Below the pieces are notes generated by a model. The model saw only the letters and a program-made list of their open reading frames with translations, was not told where the DNA came from and made no database searches. From JAPSGB01 sp963775185 (GTDB lineage: Bacteria; Myxococcota_A; Polyangia; Polyangiales; Polyangiaceae), in the NCBI GenBank assembly GCA_963775185.1, contig CAVZIE010000019.1, positions 32,564 to 96,563 of the forward strand: a DNA stretch of 64,000 nucleotides. The letters are read 5' to 3'. The translations under genes were made by a program, and so were the position numbers. Shown one piece after another: positions 27,982-36,672 of this stretch. Positions within the stretch are counted from its first letter, which is position 1. The number at the start of each line of letters is the position of its first letter.

Positions 27982-28935
27982 ATGGCAGAAGCCGTGCCGC
28001 CGCCCGACTTCCGTTGTGTCACGCTCCAGCCCGGACCGTCGACGCGTGACGTGACGCTGTTCGCGGCGGGGGCCGGCATCGCGACGTTCGGCGCCGGGCT
28101 CGCCTTGGGAGGCGGCGCGCAGCTGGGCACGCTCGCCGCGGCGGGGGCGGTTGGCGCGGTGACCGCGCTGCTGGTGGCCCGCGGTCGCGGCCCGGCGTCG
28201 CCTGGGGGCCGCGCCGAGCAGGCGCCGATGACGATCGTTCCGTGGGGCGTGCTCGTCCATTCCGAGCCGACGCCGCGCGTCTTGCGTTGGGCCGCGGTTC
28301 GCGGTGTGGACGTCGCGTTCGTCCACGAGATGGACCACGCGACGCCGTCGACGCGCTGGAGCGTCGTCACGATCCGGACCGCGCGCGAGGTGCTGGGCGG
28401 GCGCGCTCCGGGCGGCGTGTCTCTGGAAGGGCTCGAGGCCCACGTGTCGAGCTACGCGAGCGAAGCCGCGCGACCGGTGGCGCTCGACCTCGACGGCAGC
28501 TCGAGCTTCGACGCCGACTTCGACCCGGATGCCGAACGGCTGTTCGAGAGCGCGCGCCGGCTGCTCTCGAGCGGCGATCTGATCGATCGACTGTCGCTCG
28601 CTCCCGCGAGCTATCGCGAAGCGCGTCCACGGCAGCTGACGAGCGACGCGGTGCTCGCGCTCGGTGCGATCCTCGCGGGTCCGGTGGACACGCCAGGGGA
28701 CCCGCGACCGCTGGCCGCGATCGTCGCGGCCGAGCTCGGCGCGACGTCGCTGCTCGACGCGGTGGTTGCCATCACGACGTCGCCGCACCCGCTCGTGGCC
28801 GCCGTCGCGCGCGCGGCCGCCATGCGGCTCGGAGCGCCGGTAAAGCGCGTGGGAAGCGTGCGCGAGATCGCCGACTTCCTTCCCGAGAGCTCGCTGTCCG
28901 CCATCGAGGCGTGGATCGCTCGCGAGCCTCGCTGA
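27982..28935 (+). CDS. Membrane protein of unknown function
   Basis: A 317-residue protein with two Gly/Ala-rich hydrophobic helices at about 26-70 (VTLFAAGAGIATFGAGLALGGG; LGTLAAAGAVGAVTALLVA) followed by a soluble domain of about 240 residues. No motif recognised. It has no close operon partner and is bracketed by repeat copies 4 and 5. Confidence 0.65.
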   Translation: MAEAVPPPDFRCVTLQPGPSTRDVTLFAAGAGIATFGAGLALGGGAQLGTLAAAGAVGAVTALLVARGRGPASPGGRAEQAPMTIVPWGVLVHSEPTPRVLRWAAVRGVDVAFVHEMDHATPSTRWSVVTIRTAREVLGGRAPGGVSLEGLEAHVSSYASEAARPVALDLDGSSSFDADFDPDAERLFESARRLLSSGDLIDRLSLAPASYREARPRQLTSDAVLALGAILAGPVDTPGDPRPLAAIVAAELGATSLLDAVVAITTSPHPLVAAVARAAAMRLGAPVKRVGSVREIADFLPESSLSAIEAWIAREPR

Positions 28936-28938
28936 CTC

Positions 28939-28953
28939 GCGCCGGACCGGCAA
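28939..28953 (-). repeat. Dispersed intergenic repeat, copy 5 (core only)
   Basis: GCGCCGGACCGGCAA, the 15-bp core in minus orientation, 3 bp after the previous stop; the outer TTCC arm is not conserved. Confidence 0.7.
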
Positions 28954-29017
28954 CCAGCTGGATTGTCGTCGGCGGCGTTGACAGCGGTCACGCTGCTCGA
29001 CGATTCTGCCTGTCCAG

Positions 29018-30562
29018 GTGAAGCGGATCGGTCGACTGTCGCCGTCGCGTGGGGCGGGCCTCGGCGCGGCGCTCGCGTTCGGACTCGCGTTGACGGCGCC
29101 ACGCGTGGCGTACGCCTACGACGCCGAGGTCGACGCATCCGTGGACGCGCAGTTCTACACGCTGCGAAGTCCGTACGGCGATCCGATCGTCCGGCGTCGC
29201 CGCTACACGGAAACGCTCGGCGTCGGCGTGTACAACATCCAGGGCGACGACTGGGACCCGTACGGTCCGAAGCTGCAGTTCCGCGCGCGGCTGCGCATGG
29301 ACGCGGACTTCGGCCAGGAGGGCGTGGAACGCAACGCGCAGAGCGACGGGCGCTACATCCCGGGCCTCGATCAAGCGCCCCTCGACGTCATGTACGCCTA
29401 TCTCGAAGGGCGGAACTATCTCGGAGGGTGGTTCGGCTTCCGGCTCGGGCGGCAGTACGTGACGGACGCGCTCGGGTGGTGGTCCTTCGACGGCGCGATG
29501 GCGCGCGTGACCACCAATGCGTTCGTCGCGGCGGAGGCGTACGGCGGCTTCGAACAGCGCGGCGGCTTGCCGATGCTCGCGTCGCCACGCTGGGAAGCCG
29601 ACGGCGTGTACCGCGGGAGTCGCGACGGGCTCGACGTGAACCAGTACCCGGCGTACCTCGCGGAGTCGAAGCTCGCCCCGGCCTACGGCTTCGCGATCGA
29701 GAGCACGGGCGTGCAGTGGATCCACTCGCGCTTGAGCTACCGCAAGGTGATCAATCGCGACCCGGTGTACGTCTCGCCGTTTGCCGATACCGGTCGGGGC
29801 TTCACCACCGTCGGCGGTGATCGCGTGTCGTCGGAGAAACTCGGCTACGCCGCGCGCTTGAACGCCGCCGGGCTCGGCGCCGTCAGCGGCAGCCTGGTGT
29901 ACGATTTCTACAACCAGCTGCTCAGCGAGTACGACGGTTCTCTCGACTGGTACGCGACGGATCGCATCACGCTGGGCGCGGACTACGACTACTACCTGCC
30001 GACCTTCGACGCGGACTCGATCTTCAACTGGTTTGCCCACGAAGGCACCACGCACATCGCCGGCAGAGCGAGCTGGCAAGCCTCGCGGCGCATCGCGCTC
30101 GCGGCGTCCGGCGGCGTGCAGATTTTCCGCACCGAGGGCGATCCGACGAGCTATGCGGCGGCGGTGCAGAGCTCCGCGACGCCGGACCCGGGCCTCGCCA
30201 GCGGCGCGCTGCTGGACGCGCTCGGTACGCTGTCCGGAAGCTATCGCTGGTCCGCCGGCAGCGTCGGCTTGCGCACGATGGGGGAAACCGGCGATCGCGG
30301 GCACCGCGCCGGTGCGGACCTGACCACGAAGAAGACGTTCGGCGGCGGCTTCTACGACGCGCTCGCCATCCTCTCCGTCTACGATTGGAGCGACGCGCTG
30401 CGACCGACCCGCGACGCAACGAGCTTCACCTACGTGCTCGGCGGCGGCGTGAATCCGTTCGACCGCACGCGCATGGGCGTCGAGTGGGAGCACAGCATGA
30501 ACCGCTTGTCGGGTCAGCGCTTCCGCGTGCTCGCGACCCTCGACTTCACGGTGCTGCGATGA
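29018..30562 (+). CDS. Outer-membrane beta-barrel protein, partner of a multihaem cytochrome
   Basis: A 514-residue protein with a signal peptide (LGAALAFGLALTAPRVAYA) followed by repeated amphipathic strands rich in Tyr/Trp/Arg and ending in a strand (RFRVLATLDFTVLR). This pattern is typical of a large outer-membrane barrel. The next gene, a 13-haem cytochrome, overlaps it by ATGA, so both are made together. The pair resembles porin-cytochrome conduits (MtrAB/PioAB, OmbB-OmaB), but I see no specific homology in the barrel and it could instead be a porin for a periplasmic respiratory system. Confidence 0.75.
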   Translation: MKRIGRLSPSRGAGLGAALAFGLALTAPRVAYAYDAEVDASVDAQFYTLRSPYGDPIVRRRRYTETLGVGVYNIQGDDWDPYGPKLQFRARLRMDADFGQEGVERNAQSDGRYIPGLDQAPLDVMYAYLEGRNYLGGWFGFRLGRQYVTDALGWWSFDGAMARVTTNAFVAAEAYGGFEQRGGLPMLASPRWEADGVYRGSRDGLDVNQYPAYLAESKLAPAYGFAIESTGVQWIHSRLSYRKVINRDPVYVSPFADTGRGFTTVGGDRVSSEKLGYAARLNAAGLGAVSGSLVYDFYNQLLSEYDGSLDWYATDRITLGADYDYYLPTFDADSIFNWFAHEGTTHIAGRASWQASRRIALAASGGVQIFRTEGDPTSYAAAVQSSATPDPGLASGALLDALGTLSGSYRWSAGSVGLRTMGETGDRGHRAGADLTTKKTFGGGFYDALAILSVYDWSDALRPTRDATSFTYVLGGGVNPFDRTRMGVEWEHSMNRLSGQRFRVLATLDFTVLR

Positions 30563-31902
30563 CGACGCCGAGGCGCGTTCCGTCGTGGTTGCTCGCGTTG
30601 TGCTGCGCCGTCGCCCTGGCCGCCGGCATCGTGCCGGCCAGCGCGGAGCCCGCGGCCGCGACGGCCGCGGTGGTGCACGGGCTGTCGCCGCTGCCCGGGA
30701 ACGCGCCGGTGCCGCTCGCGGACCGGCCGCCCGGCGCGTTCACCGACGACGCCGGTCCGAGCCCGGCCATTTTTCCGCCCCAGCGCCTGACGATCCGCTT
30801 CAACCACAAGAAGCACGTCAAGCAGCTCGGCATCGGCTGCACGACCTGCCACGACAAGGCGGCGACCAGCCACTCCAGCAAGGACCCGCTGCTTCCACCG
30901 CCCACGCGCTGCGACGGCTGCCACGGCACGGATCACCGCAACACCTCGGCGGTCCACACCGACAGCGGCGATCTGATCGGGCAGTGCGGCTTTTGCCACG
31001 TGGGGTATCGCCCCGGAGCCCCCGTCGCGCGCATGCGCATCCCGCGACCGAACCTGCGCTTCGACCACGCCGTCCACATCGCCCGCAACATCGGTTGCCA
31101 GCAGTGCCACGGCGAAGTCGAGAACGTCGAGCTCGCGACGCGGGACCAGCTGCCGCGCATGCGCGGGTGTTTCCACTGCCACCAGATGCCCGTGCCCGCG
31201 CAGGGCGAGGCGCGCGGCGCGTGTACGACTTGCCACTTGACGGGCAAGGACGGGCTCTTGCGCACGCGCTTCCCGAGCGGTCGGCTCCAGCCGCCCACGT
31301 GGCTCGCGAACGCCGGGCACGGCCCGGATTGGATCGAGCGCCATCGCAAGGTCGCTGCCGCCGACAGCGGAATGTGCGCAACCTGCCATCGGCAGGACTA
31401 CTGCGTCGCTTGCCACGACGGTCGCGTGCGCCCGCGCAGCGTGCACCCGAACGACTGGATCGCGATGCACCCGGTCGCGGCCCGGGAGGGGACGCCGCGC
31501 TGCACCAGCTGTCACCGCGAGCAGTCGTTCTGCATCACGTGCCACCAGCGCGCGGGCGTGACCATGAGCGGCCCGTACGACAATTTCGCGGGCCGCGGGC
31601 GGTTCCACCCGCCGCGCTCGGTCTGGACGGATCCACCCCGCGGTGCAGGCCACCATGCATGGGAAGCGGAGCGGAACCTGAACGCATGCGTCAGTTGCCA
31701 TACCGAGCGGGACTGCGCGGTGTGTCACGCGACCGCGGGCGTCGGAGGGCGCGGTGCGGGCGCCGTGCCCGGGGTCGGCCAGGGAGTCGACCCGCACCCG
31801 GCGGACTTCGCGAGCCGCTGCCGAAGCGCCCTTCGGAGGAACGCCCGGCCTTGCCTCGTCTGCCACGACCCTGCCGACCCGAAGCTGGAGGCTTGTCGAT
31901 GA
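30559..31902 (+). CDS. Thirteen-haem c-type cytochrome
   Basis: A 447-residue exported protein with signal peptide (LLALCCAVALAAGIVPASA) and 13 CxxCH haem-attachment motifs: CTTCH, CDGCH, CGFCH, CQQCH, CFHCH, CTTCH, CATCH, CVACH, CTSCH, CITCH, CVSCH, CAVCH, CLVCH. Extra histidines (FNHKKHVK, FDHAVHI) supply distal ligands, so most haems are probably bis-His. Predicted to carry electrons across the periplasm and, with the barrel protein encoded just upstream, perhaps through the outer membrane. There is no lipobox. Confidence 0.93.
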   Translation: MTTPRRVPSWLLALCCAVALAAGIVPASAEPAAATAAVVHGLSPLPGNAPVPLADRPPGAFTDDAGPSPAIFPPQRLTIRFNHKKHVKQLGIGCTTCHDKAATSHSSKDPLLPPPTRCDGCHGTDHRNTSAVHTDSGDLIGQCGFCHVGYRPGAPVARMRIPRPNLRFDHAVHIARNIGCQQCHGEVENVELATRDQLPRMRGCFHCHQMPVPAQGEARGACTTCHLTGKDGLLRTRFPSGRLQPPTWLANAGHGPDWIERHRKVAAADSGMCATCHRQDYCVACHDGRVRPRSVHPNDWIAMHPVAAREGTPRCTSCHREQSFCITCHQRAGVTMSGPYDNFAGRGRFHPPRSVWTDPPRGAGHHAWEAERNLNACVSCHTERDCAVCHATAGVGGRGAGAVPGVGQGVDPHPADFASRCRSALRRNARPCLVCHDPADPKLEACR

Positions 31903-32013
31903 GCAGGGCGTCGAAAACCGTCGTGATGCCCGCAATCTGCTTGCGCGACTGTTCACGGGGCGGCTATAGCGGGGCCTCGCCAGCGGCGTCGCCGCGAGAG
32001 AAGGAGGCCCTTG

Positions 32014-32268
32014 GTGAAGGAGCTTGTCCGCTATTTGCTGGAGAACCTGTATCTCGACTTCCAAGGAGATATCTCCGTGGAGAAGGTCCGGGATTTCCTG
32101 CGCGAGGACGACAGCAGGGACGCGCGTCAGCTTCTCTCCAAGATCATCGAGGACAATGGCGTCGACGATCTGCTGCTCACGCTTGCGGACTGTCTGAAGG
32201 ACAGCATCCGCACCGGCGTCAGCGAAGAGACGATTCGCGACCAGTTGTCCATCTACTCCGACAGCTGA
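32014..32268 (+). CDS. Small acidic protein of unknown function
   Basis: An 84-residue, mostly helical and acidic protein (VRYLLENLYLDFQGDISVEKVRDFLREDD...). SD AAGGAGG at 32001-32007 best fits GTG at 32014; TTG at 32011 is too close. Lies 110 bp after the cytochrome gene. No family recognised; presumably cytosolic. Confidence 0.65.
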   Translation: MKELVRYLLENLYLDFQGDISVEKVRDFLREDDSRDARQLLSKIIEDNGVDDLLLTLADCLKDSIRTGVSEETIRDQLSIYSDS

Positions 32269-33330
32269 TCGTCGCGCTCGGGGTCGCTTCCGCGACCCCG
32301 GGCTGCGATCAGGGTACTCCCGCGCTGGAGTCCGTCGGTCCGCCGCTGCACGTCGTGGCCACGTACCCGGCCGACGGCGCCGGGCTGGACTGCGCGAGTA
32401 CGGACCCCAAGTGCGGCGTTCCGGTCGATACCTCGATCGAGATCCGATTCGATCGCTTCCTGTTGCCGTCGACCGCCGTGCGCCAGTCGCTGATCGTCTC
32501 GAGCGGGCAGGCCGGGCAGTGTCGCGTCGCCGGCTCGCCGTCCCCCGACATCTGTTTCGAGCCGAAATACGATGTCGTCGAGCGCGTGGTCAGCTTCCGG
32601 CTCGTGCCGGGGGCCCATCTGCTTCCCGGTGTCCTCTACAGCGTGGAGCTCGTCGTTCCCGGCGACGAGCAGCCGTTCGGCTTCCGCGCCTTCGACGGCG
32701 CGTCCATCATCGAGGGCGACCGGCCGCTCCGCTTCAGCTTCCGGACGGCCACCAACGGACTCTCGTCGCAGCCGCCCGCGGAGGACATCCCGACCTGCAA
32801 GGAGATCGTCGGCGGCATCTTCGCGCGGCCGAGCGGCGCGGTCGGGAGCACGCCGACCTGCGCCGGCTCCAGCTGCCACGGCGGACCGACGCCGCGCATG
32901 GGGCTCCACCTCGACTCGAGCTTCGGTCTGGTCACCACCGCCATCGGCCACCCGGCGCACGAGACCGATTCTCGCGCCGCACGCGGGCAACGCCATCGAC
33001 ACGCCGCCGCGCTTCGGTCTCGAGATGCCGATCATCGATCCGGGGCGGCCCGACACGAGCTACCTCATGTACAAGCTGCTCGTGAACGACCGGAACTACG
33101 GTGACGGCGCCGAGCGTTGCACCACGCGGCACCAGGTGCCGCTGCCCGACGGCGCGTGTCTGCCGCCCAGCCCGGCGGAGACGGAGCGCCTGCGCGACTG
33201 GTTCGTACGCGGGCAGGCGATGCCGCTGCGAGATCCGCCGGACTCGCCCGGCTGGAGCGTCACACAGGACGATCTCCGGGCGATCCAGCGCTACATCGCG
33301 GCCGGCGCGAGCACCGACCACTGTGAATGA
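32265..33330 (+). CDS. Lipoprotein with Ig-like domain and a CX4CH haem-like motif, one frame break
   Basis: The frame opens with a lipoprotein-like signal (LIVALGVASATPGC). A bacterial Ig-like domain follows (PADGAGLDCASTDPKCGVPVDTSIEIRFDRFL), then CAGSSCHGG, a CX4CH variant of a haem site found in many myxobacterial exported proteins. The frame breaks near 32970 at GATtCTC; after removing one T it continues through APHAGNAIDTPPRFGLEMPIIDPGRPDTSYL to a stop at 33330. No ATG/GTG/TTG is well placed at the start, so the 5' end is uncertain. Probably co-transcribed with the cytochrome genes. Confidence 0.65.
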
Positions 33331-33454
33331 GTTCGAGGCCTGGCTGCCGCGGAGTGTGCAACGATTGCATACGGTCGCACCCGGCCGTGGCGCGCATCGC
33401 ACCGGAATCATTGACGGCGGTCTCTGGCACGGACCCTGCTTGGATTTTGGTGTG

Positions 33455-33823
33455 ATGTCGAGTCCGCCCAGCAGTTCCCCGTCGCCGCAGAGCCAATCGG
33501 ATGAGCGCAGGGTCTTCCGTCGGGCGGCGCTCGGCGTGCCCGTGATGCTCGATGCGGCGAGCGCCTGGCAGAAGGCGGAGTGCGAGAACGTGTCCGCCGG
33601 CGGCGTCGCCGTGCGGTCCACGGTGGACGTACCGGTCGGCACGGTCATCGATCTCTACTTCGAGCTGCCGACGGGCATCGCCGTCGAAGCCAGCGCGGAG
33701 GTGATCCGTCGCGACGGCGACAGGCTCGCGCTGCGGTTCGTGGAGATCGATCACGAGCTCGAGGTGGCGCTGCGCGGTTTCTGCCGCATCAGCGGCCTGC
33801 ACGGCGCGGTCAAGCCTCGCTGA
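33455..33823 (+). CDS. PilZ-domain protein
   Basis: A 122-residue single-domain cyclic di-GMP receptor candidate. The two ligand motifs are RRVFRRAALGV (RxxxR) and NVSAGGVAV ((D/N)xSxxG). A Ser/Pro-rich N-terminus precedes the domain. Such proteins link c-di-GMP to motility or pili, and an FHA-GGDEF cyclase is in the same window. ATG at 33455 puts the RxxxR motif at about residue 18. Confidence 0.9.
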   Translation: MSSPPSSSPSPQSQSDERRVFRRAALGVPVMLDAASAWQKAECENVSAGGVAVRSTVDVPVGTVIDLYFELPTGIAVEASAEVIRRDGDRLALRFVEIDHELEVALRGFCRISGLHGAVKPR

Positions 33824-35540
33824 AGCCGTCCGCGTTGACGAGGTCGAACCACACGAGCTCGTCCAGATCGCGGCGCCCGCTTGGTGGATTCCATACCGGC
33901 GGGTCGCGCTCGGCTTGCGCGCGGAGCTCGCGGGCGGCCGCCTCGGCCTGTTCGAAATAGCGCTCGCGCTCGTCCGCGATCTGCGCCTCGCGGATCGGCG
34001 TCTCGTGATCGCCCGCCGCGAAGCTCTGCGCGGCTTCGATCAGCGCCTCGACCGTCAGCTCGATCGGCATCACGTCGGGCTTGCGTGGTTCAACGTGACG
34101 CCAGACGCCGTCGCGCCAGCCGAGCCGGTACGCCGGGACGAAATCGCGCCCGTGGTCGGCGACGAACTCGACCGCGCGCAAGATGAACTCGATATCCGCC
34201 TTCGACGCGTAGTGCGGGAGCGACACGCGCACCCAGCCTGGCTTGATGCCCTGGAAGCCCTCGCGGATGAGCACCCGGAAGCGCTCCGACCGCTCCTGGT
34301 CGATGCCGAGTAGCCGATGTCCGTACGGTCCGGCGCAGGAACAGCCGGCGCGGTTCTGGATGCCGAACAAGTGGTCCAGAAGCACGCTCACTAGATCGTG
34401 ATGCAGACCGTCCACGTTGAAGCTGAGGATGCCGAGGCGCGGCAGATCGAGCGGCCCCAGGATCTTGATGCGCGGGCGCTGCGCGAGGCGCTCGAGCGCG
34501 CTCTGGGCGAGCGCAGTCTCGTGGGCCAGCAGGCGCTCGGGGCCGAGCATCTCCTTGACCAGGAGTGCCACGCCGGCGCGGATGTCGCCGAGGATCGCCG
34601 GCGTGCCGCTCTCTTCGCGCTCGTCGAGGCGCTCGACGTAGTCCACCGCGTCGTGGCGCGGTCCCGCGACGTAGTCCACCGTCCCGCCGCCGGGGCGCGC
34701 GGGCGTCTCGGCGCGGAACAGCTCGCGGTGCGCGACCAGCACGCCGGACGACTGCGGTCCGCCGATGAACTTGTGCAGGCTGAGGAACACGGCGTCGAGG
34801 CGCGCTGCCTCGTCCGCGGGGTGCATGTCGATCGGCACGTACGGCCCCGCCGCCGCGTAGTCGAAGCACGCGTAGGCGCCGTGGGCGTGCAGCAGGCGCG
34901 CGATCGCCGCGACGTCGCTGAGCACGCCCGACACGTTCGATGCCGCCGAGAACGACCCGACCTTCAGCGGACGTGCGGCGTAGCGCTGGAGCTTGCTCTC
35001 CAGGTCGGCCAGATCGATCGCGCCGCGCGCGTCGAGCCCGACCTCCACCACCTCGGCGACCGACTCCAGCCACGGCAGTTCGTTCGAGTGGTGCTCGTAG
35101 GGCCCGATGAACACCACCGTGCGCTCGGCTTCCGGGATGTGCGCGGACAGCTGGTATGCGCGCTCCAGCGGCTCGGAGATCCAGAGCCCGAGCAGGCCGA
35201 CCAGCGTGTTCACGGCGGCGGTTGCCCCCGAGCCGCAGAACAGCACTTCGTCGTCCGGGGCGGCGTTCAGCGTGCGCCGGACGACGTCGCGCGACCGCTC
35301 GCGTAGCTGCGTCATCACGCGACCGGTCGAAGAGATGGCGGTGTGCGTGTTCGCGTAGAACGGCGCGACGCGTCGCATCCAGGCCTCGACGAAGTGCAGG
35401 AAGCGCCCCGTCGCTGTCAGATCCGCGTAGCAGATCAACCGCGCCCCGAACGGCGTCTCGATGCGCGCGCGCCGCCCGACCTCGTTCTGCCGGACGAAGC
35501 TCGCGACCTCCTCGAACGTACTGCTGGCGACTCGTTGCAT
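33810..35540 (-). CDS. Class V aminotransferase / cysteine desulfurase-like enzyme
   Basis: A 576-residue PLP enzyme of the SufS/CsdA group. PLP lysine is in FLSLHKFIGGPQSSGVL. A cysteine lies in NRAGCSCAGPYGHRLLGI, equivalent to the desulfurase loop. YEHHSNELPW and DYAAAGPYVPIDMHP are also conserved. It is about 170 residues longer than SufS, with a charged helical C-terminal extension. No sufB/C/D or iscU is nearby, so a dedicated role other than general Fe-S assembly is possible. Start MQRVASSTFEEV (35540) is preferred over ten extra upstream residues. Its 3' end overlaps the convergent PilZ gene by 14 bp. Confidence 0.8.
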   Translation of the reverse strand: MQRVASSTFEEVASFVRQNEVGRRARIETPFGARLICYADLTATGRFLHFVEAWMRRVAPFYANTHTAISSTGRVMTQLRERSRDVVRRTLNAAPDDEVLFCGSGATAAVNTLVGLLGLWISEPLERAYQLSAHIPEAERTVVFIGPYEHHSNELPWLESVAEVVEVGLDARGAIDLADLESKLQRYAARPLKVGSFSAASNVSGVLSDVAAIARLLHAHGAYACFDYAAAGPYVPIDMHPADEAARLDAVFLSLHKFIGGPQSSGVLVAHRELFRAETPARPGGGTVDYVAGPRHDAVDYVERLDEREESGTPAILGDIRAGVALLVKEMLGPERLLAHETALAQSALERLAQRPRIKILGPLDLPRLGILSFNVDGLHHDLVSVLLDHLFGIQNRAGCSCAGPYGHRLLGIDQERSERFRVLIREGFQGIKPGWVRVSLPHYASKADIEFILRAVEFVADHGRDFVPAYRLGWRDGVWRHVEPRKPDVMPIELTVEALIEAAQSFAAGDHETPIREAQIADERERYFEQAEAAARELRAQAERDPPVWNPPSGRRDLDELVWFDLVNADGFSEA

Positions 35541-35762
35541 GAAAACGCCGGACCGGCCGATGGTTACCACACGTTCGCACGACCCGCTTGCGGATCGTCA
35601 CGCTGGAAGCGACGCTAGTGCGCCCGTTGGAACTCTTGCCAGGGAGACAAAGGTGCGACTTCGCATGCGCAAACGAATGGCAGGCGGCGCCAGGCGGCCG
35701 CCCGCTGGAGCACGAGAGGCTGGACACCCCCGCCGCGCCCGGAGCGGGCGGTACAGGTTGCC

Positions 35763-36569
35763 ATGACCTCGCACATGACGATGCCCGACGGCACGCGGAT
35801 CGCCTGGGACGAGAACGGGACCGGCGCGGCGGTGTTGCTCGTGCACGGCCTGGGGTCGGCTAAACGACGCTGGGACAGCGCGCGCGACGCGCTCGCCCAG
35901 GCCGGCTTCCGCGCCGTGCGGCTCGATCTGCGCGGGCACGGCGAGTCCACGCCGGCGTCGGCCGATCGCCCCCACGGCATGCCCGAGCTGCTCCAGGATC
36001 TGGAGGCGTTCGTGGACGGCCTCTCGCTCGAGCACTTCCACCTTGTCGGTCACTCGCTGGGCGGGATGATCGCGCAGCGCTACACCATCGCCCATCCGGA
36101 GCGCGTCACGTCGCTGGTGCTCGCGTCGACCACGTCGCACAACGGACGGCGCGCCACGGCGTTCGCGCGCGCGATGGTGTTGTTCTCCGAGCGCGGCTTC
36201 GACGCGGCGCTGGACGATCCGGCGTTGCGCCCTGCGATCGACGCCGCGGTGTCCGAGGCCTTCTCCGGCGCGACGCCCTACGACATGCTGCGCCCGGGAC
36301 TCGAACAACCCGACGCCGCGCGTGCCAACGCGTGGCGCGCGTGCGTCGAGTTCAGCGCCAAGGATGGTCTGCGCGCGCTGCGTTGCCCGGTGCTGGTGAC
36401 GCACGGATCTGCCGATCCGCTGATCCCGTTCCGCGCCGGCCAGCTGATCCACGAGGCGATCCCGCACTCGCGCTGGATCCCGGAGGAGGGCGCGGGTCAC
36501 TCGCTGCCGACGTCGCGCGCCGCGTCGTTCAACGCGAACTTGATCGCGTTCCTGCGCGCCTCGGCTTGA
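35763..36569 (+). CDS. Alpha/beta-hydrolase
   Basis: A 268-residue alpha/beta-hydrolase with oxyanion HGLG, nucleophile elbow LVGHSLGGM (Ser about 98), acid in HGSADPLIPF and His in GAGHSLP, close to 3-oxoadipate enol-lactonase/haloperoxidase-like enzymes in size. Substrate unknown. Single gene; a repeat copy follows its stop by 2 bp. Confidence 0.85.
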   Translation: MTSHMTMPDGTRIAWDENGTGAAVLLVHGLGSAKRRWDSARDALAQAGFRAVRLDLRGHGESTPASADRPHGMPELLQDLEAFVDGLSLEHFHLVGHSLGGMIAQRYTIAHPERVTSLVLASTTSHNGRRATAFARAMVLFSERGFDAALDDPALRPAIDAAVSEAFSGATPYDMLRPGLEQPDAARANAWRACVEFSAKDGLRALRCPVLVTHGSADPLIPFRAGQLIHEAIPHSRWIPEEGAGHSLPTSRAASFNANLIAFLRASA

Positions 36570-36571
36570 GT

Positions 36572-36592
36572 GGTTCCGCGCCGGACCGACAA
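36572..36592 (-). repeat. Dispersed 20-bp intergenic repeat, copy 6 (one mismatch)
   Basis: Plus strand GGTTCCGCGCCGGACCGACA, 2 bp after the hydrolase stop, minus orientation. Confidence 0.85.
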
Positions 36593-36602
36593 GCCATCCA
36601 AG

Positions 36603-36672
36603 TTGACAATATCGATATTCTATCGCCTAATTGACGGGTGAGGCATCGTGCGGCGCTGTCAACTGAGTTGAC
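36603..36672 (+). promoter_or_regulatory. AT-rich promoter/operator region with two palindromes
   Basis: A TTGACA box (36603-36608) runs into the perfect 12-bp palindrome AATATCGATATT (36608-36619). A second inverted repeat, GTCAACTGAGTTGAC (36658-36672, one central base), straddles the beginning of the kinase-activator gene. The region is much richer in A+T than its surroundings. Function as operator is inferred. Confidence 0.4.

Noticed and set aside
33424..33442. Second sigma-54-like promoter (TGGCACGGACCCTGC) before the PilZ gene
   Set aside because: One mismatch in the -12 box, and the predicted start would fall only about 4 bases before the ATG.
34326..34345. Another copy of the dispersed repeat (GGTCCGGCGCAGGAAC) in the class V aminotransferase gene
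   Set aside because: It encodes part of the conserved CAGPYG loop and lacks the outer arm; probably chance similarity.
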